NCBI GenBank assembly: GCA_964407405.1
Contig: CAYOVH010000002.1
Location: forward strand, 186,001 to 250,000
Source of the DNA: JASLCR01 sp964407405
GTDB lineage: Bacteria > Patescibacteriota > Saccharimonadia > Saccharimonadales > Saccharimonadaceae
DNA length: 64,000 bases
Direction: 5' to 3'
Position 1 is the stretch's first letter, and each line of letters begins with the position of its first letter. Positions 49,763 through 58,447 of the stretch are shown here, in pieces. The notes below the pieces were generated by a model. It saw only the letters and a program-made list of their open reading frames with translations. It was not told the DNA's origin and did not search any database. Both the position numbers and the translations under genes were made by a program.

Positions 49763-50143
49763 TTAACTCCCCAGCTGACGAGTCTCACGTAGCGTAATTG
49801 TCACGTCTGATACTGTCCCGCAGTCGTCGATAAGATTCTTAGGACCCAACATATAGTCCACGACGAGATTACTAACATTCTCGCCATCAATAGTGAGCCT
49901 AGGATACATCCATTCCGCTTTCTGACGCTCGTAGATATCATGCAATAGGTCATATTCATCTTTGCTCAGAAAAGCCCAGCTGTGGCTCCATATACGCTTT
50001 GTCGCCATATAATCGCGATATATATTCCCTGACAACGGCTCGACAGTAGTCATTATTTCGTTGTCAACTCTCGTAAGAGGTACCTCCAGTGGTGGTAGCT
50101 CATGTGTTCCTGTTGAGTCAGTAAGATAGATTGTGTAACTCAT
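49763..50143 (-). CDS. Distal tail / tail-fit protein candidate
   Basis: About 126 residues from ATG 50143, which follows leader element copy 4 with its AAAGATAG as ribosome-binding site. An upstream in-frame extension to 50197 crosses the element and a terminator, so it is rejected. The protein is beta-rich with a helical hairpin (KDEYDLLHDIYERQKAEWMYP). It is coupled to the hub gene, with three bases between, so it is probably a partner in the tail tip. Confidence 0.65.
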   Translation of the reverse strand: MSYTIYLTDSTGTHELPPLEVPLTRVDNEIMTTVEPLSGNIYRDYMATKRIWSHSWAFLSKDEYDLLHDIYERQKAEWMYPRLTIDGENVSNLVVDYMLGPKNLIDDCGTVSDVTITLRETRQLGS

Positions 50144-50144
50144 T

Positions 50145-50171
50145 CTATCTTTAATTATGTAGAGGCTGAGT
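50145..50171 (-). repeat. Recurrent phage leader element, copy 4
   Basis: Minus strand CTCAGCCTCTACATAATTAA then AGATAGA, ending at ATG 50143. Directly follows a terminator, so it may carry the promoter of the next unit. Confidence 0.85.
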
Positions 50172-50186
50172 CTAGCAGTTGGGTAT

Positions 50187-50217
50187 AATAAAACCACTCT
50201 GTAACAGGAGTGGTTTT
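50187..50217 (-). terminator. Terminator behind the tail tube gene
   Basis: Minus-strand stem AAAACCACTC/GAGTGGTTTT with an eight-base loop, ending in TTTTATTAT. Confidence 0.85.
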
Positions 50218-50254
50218 AAAAGTGTGTCAATACCTTTTTGCTACAGTATTTACA

Positions 50255-50752
50255 CTAGCTAGTAAGCGGTGAACCATACTGTACCTGTCCTAGAGGGTTC
50301 TTCTTCGGGTAGAAGTACAGGTTTACTGCAAGCTCATCCGTAGCGTTGCGCTCGTTTGTATCCTCAAAGGCAAGCTCTGCTACTGGATAGGTCATGTCAC
50401 GGCTATCATCTTCGTCACAGGTGTAGTGGAAGTTAACTGTAGCTGTTTCGTTAGGTGTACATACTGCACCGCCCAGAACAAAGGTATCGCCATCCATGCT
50501 ATCTGGTAGCAAGTACTGGACGTCGCTCCACTTATTCAGATAGATCACGGCCACTGTGCTTGGATTGTCTAGCTGCTTCGAGGGCGAGCTAGTAGTACCA
50601 GAAATCCTATCGCTAGTCCTAATGACCGGCGAGTGGCTTGGCGTCCATGATCCGACAAAGTTGTCATTAATTGTTACTGACGTGCCACCTGAATAGATGA
50701 TGGTGATCTCCATGTCACCTGACATTGGCTGTGAAACTGTTGGGAATGGCAT
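50255..50752 (-). CDS. Major tail tube protein
   Basis: 165 residues, beta-rich, no membrane segment, with a CDED loop. The combination of position (after two connector/completion genes, before a strong terminator), size and an Ig-like strand pattern (MEITIIYSGGTSVTINDNFV; PVAELAFEDTNERN) identifies the tail tube subunit. The strong terminator behind it matches the high expression of such genes. Confidence 0.75.
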   Translation of the reverse strand: MPFPTVSQPMSGDMEITIIYSGGTSVTINDNFVGSWTPSHSPVIRTSDRISGTTSSPSKQLDNPSTVAVIYLNKWSDVQYLLPDSMDGDTFVLGGAVCTPNETATVNFHYTCDEDDSRDMTYPVAELAFEDTNERNATDELAVNLYFYPKKNPLGQVQYGSPLTS

Positions 50753-50763
50753 TTCTTTTCTCC

Positions 50764-51153
50764 TTATCTGTTAAATAAAATTGTGCCTGTCATCGTATAA
50801 ATGACTCTTTTTAGGCTGTCCATCCCTACGTTAGTAATGGTAGACGGCCTCATTAACGTGATATTTGTATACGCCTTACTCGTTATCGGCGGAACTGCTG
50901 GTAGATCGCATATATCGTTGTCTATCAAAAAGTCTCGTATCTCTACTAGCTTTTTATAGCCGTTGACATCGTTTGCATCTCTTGAGAAAAGCTCAAAACT
51001 TTGCGAGTTTCTACTACCTCTCTGATTCGAATCGCCAATGTCAGCGATATATATGCCATCTTCGTTTAGCGTAAGCTTTTGGAAGAACAAATCTTCGTCA
51101 ATAGTGCCAAAGCCCTTATTTTCTAATAGTTTCAGCAGGCTCAGAGTTATCAT
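50764..51153 (-). CDS. Tail completion / minor capsid protein candidate
   Basis: 129 residues. MITLSLLKLLENKGFGTIDE at the start and the middle strand region resemble the 'minor capsid/tail terminator' proteins that sit between gp10-like and tail tube genes in HK97-type phages. The start overlaps the upstream stop by four bases. Confidence 0.65.
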   Translation of the reverse strand: MITLSLLKLLENKGFGTIDEDLFFQKLTLNEDGIYIADIGDSNQRGSRNSQSFELFSRDANDVNGYKKLVEIRDFLIDNDICDLPAVPPITSKAYTNITLMRPSTITNVGMDSLKRVIYTMTGTILFNR

Positions 51154-51482
51154 TTCGACATCTCATAGTATTTTTTAATGTTTTCTTTCGCGACACTATC
51201 ACCTGATCGTTCAGAATAGTGCAGTGTCTGCGGGTTCTTTTTATTTTCAAAGTTACGACGGAGGGCATATGGTACGCCTACATCACTACCGCCAAAAGTG
51301 GCAGAATAGTTGGCCGTACTATTTTTCACCACTCTACCACTATCTACGAGGTCTCCAGACAGTACAGGAGCTATGACTTTACCTCTATTGACCATGGTTT
51401 GCGCCATATTCTTAGCGGTTCTGTCTAATCGCCCCTCTTCCTGTTGGAGCCATTGTCTTGAGTTAGACTTAAATCCGCCCAT
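51150..51482 (-). CDS. HK97 gp10-like head-tail protein
   Basis: 110 residues. Basic helical start (RQWLQQEEGRLDRTAKNMAQ), then APVLSGDLVDSGRV, the family hallmark (P-x-x-x-G-x-L-x-x-S), and a C-terminal helix. It joins the neck to the tail. It overlaps its neighbours by one to four bases. Confidence 0.78.
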   Translation of the reverse strand: MGGFKSNSRQWLQQEEGRLDRTAKNMAQTMVNRGKVIAPVLSGDLVDSGRVVKNSTANYSATFGGSDVGVPYALRRNFENKKNPQTLHYSERSGDSVAKENIKKYYEMSK

Positions 51483-51847
51483 TATGACACCTCATAATCT
51501 GCGTAATCAGCAGATTGTAAAGTTAGTTCGTAATGCTCGATCACACCCTCGTCTTGGTTTCTACCAATGCCAAACCCGATAATCTCGTAGTCATTGCCAT
51601 CGATTCTGACGCCTTGACCCACGAAATCTTTGGGATTGGTTGGTAAAAATGTTTCAAAAGGGTGGATATAGAGCAGTGAGTCAGACTGGTGGGTTTCTTG
51701 GTTATTTGACGTAACCATTCCACAATCTATATCAGCAACTCCAGTGGCGTTGTGAGTGCCGACAATCCGATTACCATAAACACCGCCCCTAGATATTTCT
51801 AAATAGGTGTAAGTTACCTCGGGGAACACATCAAATACAGTATCCAC
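51482..51847 (-). CDS. Head closure / connector protein
   Basis: 121 residues, beta-barrel-like (DFVGQGVRIDGNDYEIIGFGIG), the pattern of stopper proteins (SPP1 gp16/HK97 gp7 type). It lies between the adaptor and the gp10-like gene and overlaps the adaptor by 17 bases. Confidence 0.65.
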   Translation of the reverse strand: MDTVFDVFPEVTYTYLEISRGGVYGNRIVGTHNATGVADIDCGMVTSNNQETHQSDSLLYIHPFETFLPTNPKDFVGQGVRIDGNDYEIIGFGIGRNQDEGVIEHYELTLQSADYADYEVS

Positions 51848-52451
51848 AATCGTACTTTCCGTGAGTTACACAGGTTTTACCATGCTTAACGTAGCCGATA
51901 TTGCACATGCTGTACTTGCGTATAACACTTGCGTTATCTTCGTTAAATTGCGCGTCATCGCTAAGGTCACCAAACGTTATGTCAAAGTTTCTTACGCGTT
52001 TACGTTTTACAGCTTTAACTGCACGCTTAGCAGACACTACAGCAAATGATTGAGCCAATAGACGTTGCAAATCGACAGGTATAGTATCAAAACCCCAGTA
52101 GCCTGTTATAGCAACTGTAGAGCCTCCACATTCGTTTAATACAATCGAGTTATAGAACGGATTACTGCGCTTATCCCAAAATGCTTGATGGTAGCCAGTC
52201 GTAACGGCTCCATCGACCTTTACCTCGGTCAAAGATGTGAATATGTCAGTAAATACCGTGCTATAACCGTCTCGTATGTCAAAAGTTCTGGTGGTTGTCT
52301 CTGGGTCACCGCTGGTGTCATCGACATCAAGGCTAACACAAAGTAATTCCTCTAGGCTTTCTTTTGCTATTTCAAGGTACAAATCTAAGTTACTAACCTC
52401 AGTAGGCGTGAGGGGTCGCCCTAGTAATGCTTCAAGTTCTTGTTGCGTCAT
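51831..52451 (-). CDS. Head-tail adaptor (gp6-like)
   Basis: 206 residues. MTQQELEALLGRPLTPTEVS and the helical ESLEELLCVSLD are typical of gp6-like adaptors; the middle has strands and the end is Cys-rich (CNIGYVKHGKTCVTHGKYDC, five Cys), which is unusual and might bind metal. It follows the capsid gene directly. Confidence 0.7.
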   Translation of the reverse strand: MTQQELEALLGRPLTPTEVSNLDLYLEIAKESLEELLCVSLDVDDTSGDPETTTRTFDIRDGYSTVFTDIFTSLTEVKVDGAVTTGYHQAFWDKRSNPFYNSIVLNECGGSTVAITGYWGFDTIPVDLQRLLAQSFAVVSAKRAVKAVKRKRVRNFDITFGDLSDDAQFNEDNASVIRKYSMCNIGYVKHGKTCVTHGKYDCGYCI

Positions 52452-52470
52452 AGTTTGACCCCTTTCCTAA

Positions 52471-54432
52471 TTAAGATGTTGCTTCGGTTGCGATAGCTAC
52501 AGCGGATACACCAGCGCCAGCAAGTGCTCCACCTTTGTAGATTTCACTTAGGTACTCATGCTTGTTTTCTTTAAGAACGAAGTTTGTGAAACTCTCAATA
52601 CTTGCGTCACCAACTGTCTTGTATGAGCTGAGCACCACGAGAACAGCGTCTACGTCAGGTGAGGTTGTATCGTTGAACCACTTAGGTTCAAACACACCCT
52701 CTAGACCAAGAGCCTCTGAAGTAGTCGCACGGCTTGGTGGAATTGGACTAGTGCCGTTGGCGATGAATTCAAGACGAATATCTGTTAGATAGCCTTTTTT
52801 AGCGATAAGGTATACATCACCCTCAACTTCGATTTCATCTGTAGCCTTAACAAGCGATACGCTCTTTGTTTCGCCTGGAGCAGGTGTATATATAACTGCG
52901 AATGTATTGCTTGGAGAAAGTGCATCGGTAAGGATAGGAGTAAAACCACCCTGTGAAGCGTCTTCACGGATCTTACGGTTTGAGCTAGGAGAACGGCCAT
53001 CACCAATAACAACTGCACGTTCAATTTCACGGACAACACGAGTTGGTAGCTCGTTCATCACGAAGGTTATTAAAGCACCAGTTGAGCGCTGTTGACGGAC
53101 ATCTTCTTTGTTAAGAGTAAGGTACTTGTAAATGTACTGAGCGCGGATAACACGGTTATCAAAGTCAAGGATTTGCTCCTCTTTATCGACACCTTTTTTG
53201 TGACCACCCGCACGGCTAGTATCAGCTTCAGCGTCAGTGTCATCCCAGTCAACACGTGCAACATCAAGACCTGTGTGGTTAAGAGCGTTATAAATACCGC
53301 TAGCCTTAACAGCATCTTCAATCTTAGTTACCAGTGGTGCTGGCAATACAAAGTAGTCAGCAGAGTCTGGTGCTAGTCCGTTTTTGATTGCGATATCTTT
53401 CCAAGCAGCACGAACACGGGCAACTGATTCTTCGTTTGCATCACCTGGGTGAGCAGCTAGAACGTTTGCGAAGTCTTCTACAGCTTGCGTAGATTTAATA
53501 TAGTTTTCAAAGTTTGCTTTTGGTGCTGCGTTTGTAGGTTCAGCCTGATTCTTAGGCTCAATAACCTGTGCTACTGCAACTTTTTCTTGTTCTGTCATTA
53601 TAGTTTCCTTATCTTTGACTGATTTATCTTCCTCTACTACTTCGTCAGTCACCTCTGTAGTTTCGGTTTTCTCGACTTCTGTCGGAGTTTCTGCTTTCGG
53701 CTCATCTGTGGTTTTTGGTTCCTCAGCAGCAGCCTTAACAGGTTCTTTGGTTGTATTGGAAACATTTATTTCCTCGACTTTTAACGCGTCTGTTTTCTCT
53801 TTGATACTCATAGCGGGTTGCATAACAGCATTTCGGACTGTTGATGCGAAGCTAAGTGCATTTTTGATAGAGTCAGACACGGTTGGCTTCTTGGGTTCTT
53901 GAGCTTCCGTAGCGAATCCTAGATCAACTGCTTCTTGTGCTGTCATCCATGTCTCGGCGGCTAGTAGTTCGGAGATCTCCTCTTCACTCTTGCCAGTCCT
54001 TGCGACATAAATAGATGCAATACTGTCACCAGTCTTCTCAAGCATTTCGACTACTTTTGATAGTTCATCCTTATTACCCATAGCGAATGTCCACGGATTG
54101 TGAATCATCATCATAGAGCCGGGTAGCATAATGATGTCTTCACCGGCCATAGCAACGAACGAAGCGGCAGAGGCTGCGAGGGCTTCTACTTTAACGGTCA
54201 CCTTGCCATCATGTTCGACAAGGGCGTTATAGATAGATACTCCAGCGAAAACATCACCACCAGGGCTGTTAATCCTAACGGTAATATCACCTGTATGCTG
54301 TTTTAGTTCCTTTTTAAAGGCTTTTGGTGTGACTTCATCACCCCACCAGGATGAGCTAGCGATAACTCCCTCAAGCAAAAGTTCAGACTCATTTCCAGCC
54401 TCATCTTTTACCCATTTCCAGAATTTATCCAT
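52471..54432 (-). CDS. Fused ClpP-type prohead protease and major capsid protein
   Basis: 653 residues. Residues 1-180 are a ClpP-fold protease: oxyanion-loop VRINSPGGDVFAG, nucleophile Ser in ALAASAASFVAMAG, His in MMMIHNPW. Residues about 200-285 are a Glu/Thr/Lys-rich low-complexity linker. From about 295 to the end lies the HK97-fold capsid protein (E-loop/N-arm region YIKSTQAVEDFANVLAAHPG; late strands SVSLVKATDEIEVEGDVYLI). Self-cleavage would release the capsid subunit, so one gene supplies protease, scaffold-like delta domain and shell. Confidence 0.9.
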   Translation of the reverse strand: MDKFWKWVKDEAGNESELLLEGVIASSSWWGDEVTPKAFKKELKQHTGDITVRINSPGGDVFAGVSIYNALVEHDGKVTVKVEALAASAASFVAMAGEDIIMLPGSMMMIHNPWTFAMGNKDELSKVVEMLEKTGDSIASIYVARTGKSEEEISELLAAETWMTAQEAVDLGFATEAQEPKKPTVSDSIKNALSFASTVRNAVMQPAMSIKEKTDALKVEEINVSNTTKEPVKAAAEEPKTTDEPKAETPTEVEKTETTEVTDEVVEEDKSVKDKETIMTEQEKVAVAQVIEPKNQAEPTNAAPKANFENYIKSTQAVEDFANVLAAHPGDANEESVARVRAAWKDIAIKNGLAPDSADYFVLPAPLVTKIEDAVKASGIYNALNHTGLDVARVDWDDTDAEADTSRAGGHKKGVDKEEQILDFDNRVIRAQYIYKYLTLNKEDVRQQRSTGALITFVMNELPTRVVREIERAVVIGDGRSPSSNRKIREDASQGGFTPILTDALSPSNTFAVIYTPAPGETKSVSLVKATDEIEVEGDVYLIAKKGYLTDIRLEFIANGTSPIPPSRATTSEALGLEGVFEPKWFNDTTSPDVDAVLVVLSSYKTVGDASIESFTNFVLKENKHEYLSEIYKGGALAGAGVSAVAIATEATS

Positions 54433-54501
54433 GCTTTACCTTTACTTATTAAAGTTTTAGAACACTCCCTTGCGTTCTTAGTGAACTTTGCTTGTTCGGT
54501 T

Positions 54502-54528
54502 CTACCTTTAATTATGTAGAGGCTGAGA
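54502..54528 (-). repeat. Recurrent phage leader element, copy 3
   Basis: Minus strand TCTCAGCCTCTACATAATTA then AAGGTAG, with perfect TCTAC/GTAGA stem. Begins right after the head-fibre stop; the capsid ATG is 70 bases further on with its own site. Confidence 0.85.
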
Positions 54529-55365
54529 TTACGCACCCACAAATGAGGCATAAACAGTCGTACCATTATCGGCTGCGGCCATGCTCGTAGAGCCAATAAC
54601 TGTGATGGTGAGAACCACAACTCCTGTGAATTGACGTTTTTTAACAGATACAGTAACTGAGGTAGTAGATATATTAGTTACCCTGAAAGAATACTGTTCG
54701 TTATCGTCATTGACTCTGAATTGGCATCCGGCTTGAGTTATAGAGCTAAACCCAGCACTTGATATATCAAATGTTACAGAACCTCCACTAACTGCTCCGT
54801 TTAAATAAATGCTTTTAGGAATAGCCGGTTTGTTTTTAATAAAATCGACTGATGAGGTATTTGATTGGTTCCAGTCGGACTGCACTTGGGCGGCGGGTAT
54901 GCTCGGTTTATTAGACAAATCATTGTAATTACCGGAATATGCAACGTCAGATAATTCAGCGAGCTGGCCATCTGTATAGTCTTTAGCATCTTCTAACGCT
55001 TGGTTAGAACTACCAGCCTCATCAGCTCCTACGTCTGAGTAATCAAGAACGACCACGCCAGTTTTACTATTCACTGAGTCAACAGGAACAGTAGGAATGG
55101 TAGGCTTATCTATAAGATCTTCATAGTCACCTGTAAAGGCAACATCAGCCAATGACGATTGATCTACCTTATCATTGAGTGCGGATTGAGTAGCATTTGA
55201 TATAGGTTTATCGGAATCGGATGTATTATCGACATTACCAAGTCCTAATTGAGATTTATCGTAAGGAACAAGCACACCTTCCCATCCAGTATCGTCAAGT
55301 TTGCGGCGCACAGTTTGGCCAGGATTCGCCTGTGTATTACCTGGTATAGTATTCCAATTTGCCAT
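54529..55365 (-). CDS. Head fibre / decoration-like protein with collagen-free fibre repeats
   Basis: 278 residues. SQLGLGNVDNTSDSDKPISN and two copies of the pattern 'ADVAFTGDYEDLIDKPTIP' / 'SDVAYSGNYNDLSNKPSIP' are widespread in phage fibres. The C-terminal 100 residues are a beta-sandwich (GSVTFDISSAGFSSITQAG). It is encoded in the head module between portal and capsid, so it may be a head fibre rather than a tail fibre. Confidence 0.75.
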   Translation of the reverse strand: MANWNTIPGNTQANPGQTVRRKLDDTGWEGVLVPYDKSQLGLGNVDNTSDSDKPISNATQSALNDKVDQSSLADVAFTGDYEDLIDKPTIPTVPVDSVNSKTGVVVLDYSDVGADEAGSSNQALEDAKDYTDGQLAELSDVAYSGNYNDLSNKPSIPAAQVQSDWNQSNTSSVDFIKNKPAIPKSIYLNGAVSGGSVTFDISSAGFSSITQAGCQFRVNDDNEQYSFRVTNISTTSVTVSVKKRQFTGVVVLTITVIGSTSMAAADNGTTVYASFVGA

Positions 55366-55367
55366 AA

Positions 55368-55595
55368 TTAGTTCTCAATAACTCCTGACGCTCTTAGAGC
55401 TGTAGTTATTTCGTTTACTTTTTGTACAATATCTGCTTCAGTTGCGAATTCGTCTAGGTCGCTTATCGCTCCCTGCCTAACCACACTTCCATTAGTGGTA
55501 TTTGTAGAAATTGTTTCGAGTAGCTGGTTATTAGTCTTTTGAGACGCTCTAGGTACTTTGGCTATATCACTTATAAAATCATTGTTGCTTGGCAT
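55368..55595 (-). CDS. Small phage protein, 75 residues
   Basis: Helical, Asn/Thr/Ser-rich (NDFISDIAKVPRASQKTNNQ; IVQKVNEITTALRASGVIEN). It overlaps the portal stop by 17 bases and precedes the fibre gene by two. Probably a partner of the head fibre; no family recognised. Confidence 0.55.
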   Translation of the reverse strand: MPSNNDFISDIAKVPRASQKTNNQLLETISTNTTNGSVVRQGAISDLDEFATEADIVQKVNEITTALRASGVIEN

Positions 55596-57027
55596 TTGCC
55601 TTCTCCTTAATTACTGGCACCTCAAGTGCCTTACAGCTTGAATTTGAGCATTTAAGTTTCCCATCTGAACCTAGAAACCTATCACACTCAGAGCAGTGAA
55701 GCTCTTGTCCATGTATGCTATTTAACGGTGTAACACCATCAATTTTGCTGGGGTCTGGCGCTTTCTCTACCTCATTACCCTCATCCACTTCGGGTTTATC
55801 GTTATCAATAACCGTAGTGTCGTTGCCCTTTTTCAATAGCTTATAGCTCTGAGACAACTGAAATGCGTCTACAACACTATCAAGCGACCAGCTGTAAGGT
55901 TCTGACGTGTAGGTGATGATAATTTCTGACTCAATTTTCTTAGTTTCGGCTTTAACCTTCTCAGCGTCAGACACGGTAGGTATTTCATACTTAAAGGTGA
56001 TTGAAGCTCCAAGACCACCAGTTATACGGTTTAGCTCGTGGGTAATTTGTGAGTAAATACGTAGTCCCAGAGGTTTAACGGCACGTTTGGCAAATCCATT
56101 TTCTGATACTTCGGCGTTGTTGTAGGTCGCTTGTGAGTCTACACCTTTAATAACTGCTGATACACCGTAGTTTTCAGACAGCCGATCGTCTACGTGTTTA
56201 AGTAGGGGTTCAAAGTCAATCTCTTTATTAGTCTGAGCAAATGGCACCCACTCTATTTGCGACTGCTGAGCGTTTCCTGCTGCGTCTAGGGGTACGTGAG
56301 CATATGAGACGTTATTATTATTGCCAGCTCCTCTGTGTCGCTCTTGGAGCTTGTCAACCATGTCGTTGTATTCTGGCACTGTTTTAGCAACAATCTTAAA
56401 TACACCGGCAGGGATGGCGTTATTTTCAAAGAATCCATTTTGGTAATCTGCAATATACCCATCAAGCGTCGCCCACTTCGCAGCTGCGAGATATGGTGAG
56501 TATCCACCGTATAGATTACCCGGCTTAGCGCCGCCAGGAATAGCAATAACTTCATCTTCTGAGAACTCTTGAGCGCCAATCTTGTAGTATATTTTGCCAT
56601 CTCGATACTCAACGCCCGGACACTCTAGGAATGTATAGCCAGCGATATTATTGCCCTTAAAGCCAAATTCTCCGCCCGGCTTCGCTTCTCCTCCCTCATT
56701 ACGCCAAACAAGTAGATATGTATAGTCTTGAGCAAGGACAGATACGCCCAGCTTTTCCATAAAAAGAGGCAGACTATCACGCTTATTAGGATGGAATAAG
56801 GCATTTAGTGCAGCGTGAGGTACTGGCTTACCGTTACCATCAATCGCATGCGGTACAATCCCCATCAGCTCATTTGTGATAGGTCGGACGTTAGGATAGT
56901 GGCTTGCGTATTCGTCAGATTTAAAGTGATTGTAAAGTCCATAAGGATTAACTTGAGCAAAACTAGGTGCGCCGACTAAATTAACCTGAGCCTTAACTCC
57001 ACTAAGAGCAGTGCCTAATATATTCAC
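55579..57027 (-). CDS. Portal protein (HK97 family) with C-terminal zinc ribbon
   Basis: 482 residues, normal length. Typical start, then YNHFKSDEYASHYPNVRPITNELM, the wing/stem region (DYQNGFFENNAIPAGVFKI) and KHVDDRLSENYGVSAVIKG. The dodecameric ring is the DNA gate of the capsid. The last 45 residues add a C-x2-C...C-x4-C ribbon (ELHCSECDRF and LKCSNSSCKA), not a usual portal part. It overlaps neighbouring starts and stops by a few bases. Confidence 0.9.
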   Translation of the reverse strand: MNILGTALSGVKAQVNLVGAPSFAQVNPYGLYNHFKSDEYASHYPNVRPITNELMGIVPHAIDGNGKPVPHAALNALFHPNKRDSLPLFMEKLGVSVLAQDYTYLLVWRNEGGEAKPGGEFGFKGNNIAGYTFLECPGVEYRDGKIYYKIGAQEFSEDEVIAIPGGAKPGNLYGGYSPYLAAAKWATLDGYIADYQNGFFENNAIPAGVFKIVAKTVPEYNDMVDKLQERHRGAGNNNNVSYAHVPLDAAGNAQQSQIEWVPFAQTNKEIDFEPLLKHVDDRLSENYGVSAVIKGVDSQATYNNAEVSENGFAKRAVKPLGLRIYSQITHELNRITGGLGASITFKYEIPTVSDAEKVKAETKKIESEIIITYTSEPYSWSLDSVVDAFQLSQSYKLLKKGNDTTVIDNDKPEVDEGNEVEKAPDPSKIDGVTPLNSIHGQELHCSECDRFLGSDGKLKCSNSSCKALEVPVIKEKANAKQQ

Positions 57028-57248
57028 TTGCTACTCCTTTTTGCGATGTACAAAACGCCCACAACAGCCTGTAACGTAAATGAGAGCAATAACCCCCACT
57101 CCGGTGACGTAATCCACGATACAGCCCCAGGAACAGCTACGAACAGCACAAACATCGTATATAGTTCTGCAAGGTTAGTTTTAACACCACTCAGCAATCT
57201 TGACGTGGCTACTGCTATGTTCTTTGTGAGCTTTTTCAGTAGTTTCAT
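57024..57248 (-). CDS. Two-TM small membrane protein between terminase and portal
   Basis: 74 residues: basic start (MKLLKKLTKNIAVATSRLL), hydrophobic helix at about 30-47 and another at about 51-68, basic end. Its position between terminase and portal is unusual for a membrane protein. Leader element copy 2 supplies its ribosome-binding site. Confidence 0.6.
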   Translation of the reverse strand: MKLLKKLTKNIAVATSRLLSGVKTNLAELYTMFVLFVAVPGAVSWITSPEWGLLLSFTLQAVVGVLYIAKRSSK

Positions 57249-57250
57249 AT

Positions 57251-57277
57251 CTACCTTTTATTATGTAGAGGCTGAAA
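57251..57277 (-). repeat. Recurrent phage leader element, copy 2
   Basis: Minus strand TTTCAGCCTCTACATAATAA then AAGGTAG, perfect TCTAC/GTAGA stem, lying exactly between the terminase stop and the next ATG. Confidence 0.85.
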
Positions 57278-58447
57278 TTAGCGAATGCCGCCGTACTCAA
57301 CCTTTGGCGTAATCAGGTCGATTAGCTTATACTTCGCAGCGTCCAGCAAGTGGTCGTTGCCATCTTGTGGAACATTCAAGCTCTTGCCGGTTCTATCCGT
57401 CGCCCAGAGGTAGCCAAGGTATTCGCTTTGGAGTTTGGTGCTAGATCGAGTGTAGTAGATAGTCATCTCTTGTATCTTCGAGGTCGCCCACTGACGGTAT
57501 GATTGCTTACTGTCTTGGCTTTGTTTATTAGCACCCTTTAATGCATTACCCATACCCACAAGCTCAGCAATGTCTTTAGGGGCGGAACTATCCGCAACTC
57601 CGAGTACACCAGATAGATTATTCTCTTTCAACACAGCGTCAATATCAGAGTTAAACATGCCTGTTCGATAACAGACTTCATCGAGTAAGTAGCCCTCGCC
57701 GTATTTAAACACCTTAACAATAGTTGTTGGGTCGTTCGTAAATCCAAAGTCCAACCCATAGCCTAGTAACTCAGCACCTTCAGGTATATCATCGACAGCC
57801 TGCCAGCCTGAATATACAAGCCCCTCAAGCTCGCCAATCTGCCCCTCGCCGTAAACCCTCCACCAGTTCTTATTAGGCTTTCTAAGTTCAATCTTTTTAA
57901 CGATACTCTCTTCCAAGGCTTCGTTGTCTTTGTAGGTAGTAATAATAAAATCAACATCGTCACGTTTCGCCACAAGCTCTGTGTGCGCCCAAAACTCAGC
58001 AGTTGGGTTGTAGTCGATGATTGAGAAATCCCTCGTACGTACCTCTAGCTGATCAAATATATCATATGTGATCAAGTTCGCTTCATTGATAAATAGAACA
58101 TCACGACGTGATCCACGTGCCTTACCCTCATCTAGCGCAACGAATTCAATCACAGTGCCGTTAAAAAACGTAAAGGTATGTTCAGCTTTGTTTTCGCTGA
58201 TTCGATAATACTGCCAATAACTATTAGCCGTGAGGATATTCTTAAAATCACGCAGCGCGCCACGTTTAAGGTGGGGCATATTGACACTAGCAATCGTAAT
58301 AATCTTATTTGGGTTTTTGGTAGCGTATTCAAGTAAGACCAGAAGTATCGCAATAGTCTTCCCCGCGGAAGTTCCGCCCTGAACGATTCGCAAAGGCTTT
58401 TTAAGCGCCTTGATGCGATGATAGGCAGTAGTCTTGCCGTATGCCAT
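57278..58447 (-). CDS. Terminase large subunit
   Basis: 389 residues. ATPase: Walker A-like QGGTSAGKTIAILL, Walker B DVLFINEAN, coupling region IDYNPTAEFWAH. Nuclease: GYGLDFGFTNDPTT (first Asp), GVADSSAPK (second) and DHLLDAAKYKL (third). This matches PBSX-type (Terminase_3) motors that package DNA. The start overlaps no other gene; the small subunit candidate ends one base before it. Confidence 0.95.
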   Translation of the reverse strand: MAYGKTTAYHRIKALKKPLRIVQGGTSAGKTIAILLVLLEYATKNPNKIITIASVNMPHLKRGALRDFKNILTANSYWQYYRISENKAEHTFTFFNGTVIEFVALDEGKARGSRRDVLFINEANLITYDIFDQLEVRTRDFSIIDYNPTAEFWAHTELVAKRDDVDFIITTYKDNEALEESIVKKIELRKPNKNWWRVYGEGQIGELEGLVYSGWQAVDDIPEGAELLGYGLDFGFTNDPTTIVKVFKYGEGYLLDEVCYRTGMFNSDIDAVLKENNLSGVLGVADSSAPKDIAELVGMGNALKGANKQSQDSKQSYRQWATSKIQEMTIYYTRSSTKLQSEYLGYLWATDRTGKSLNVPQDGNDHLLDAAKYKLIDLITPKVEYGGIR

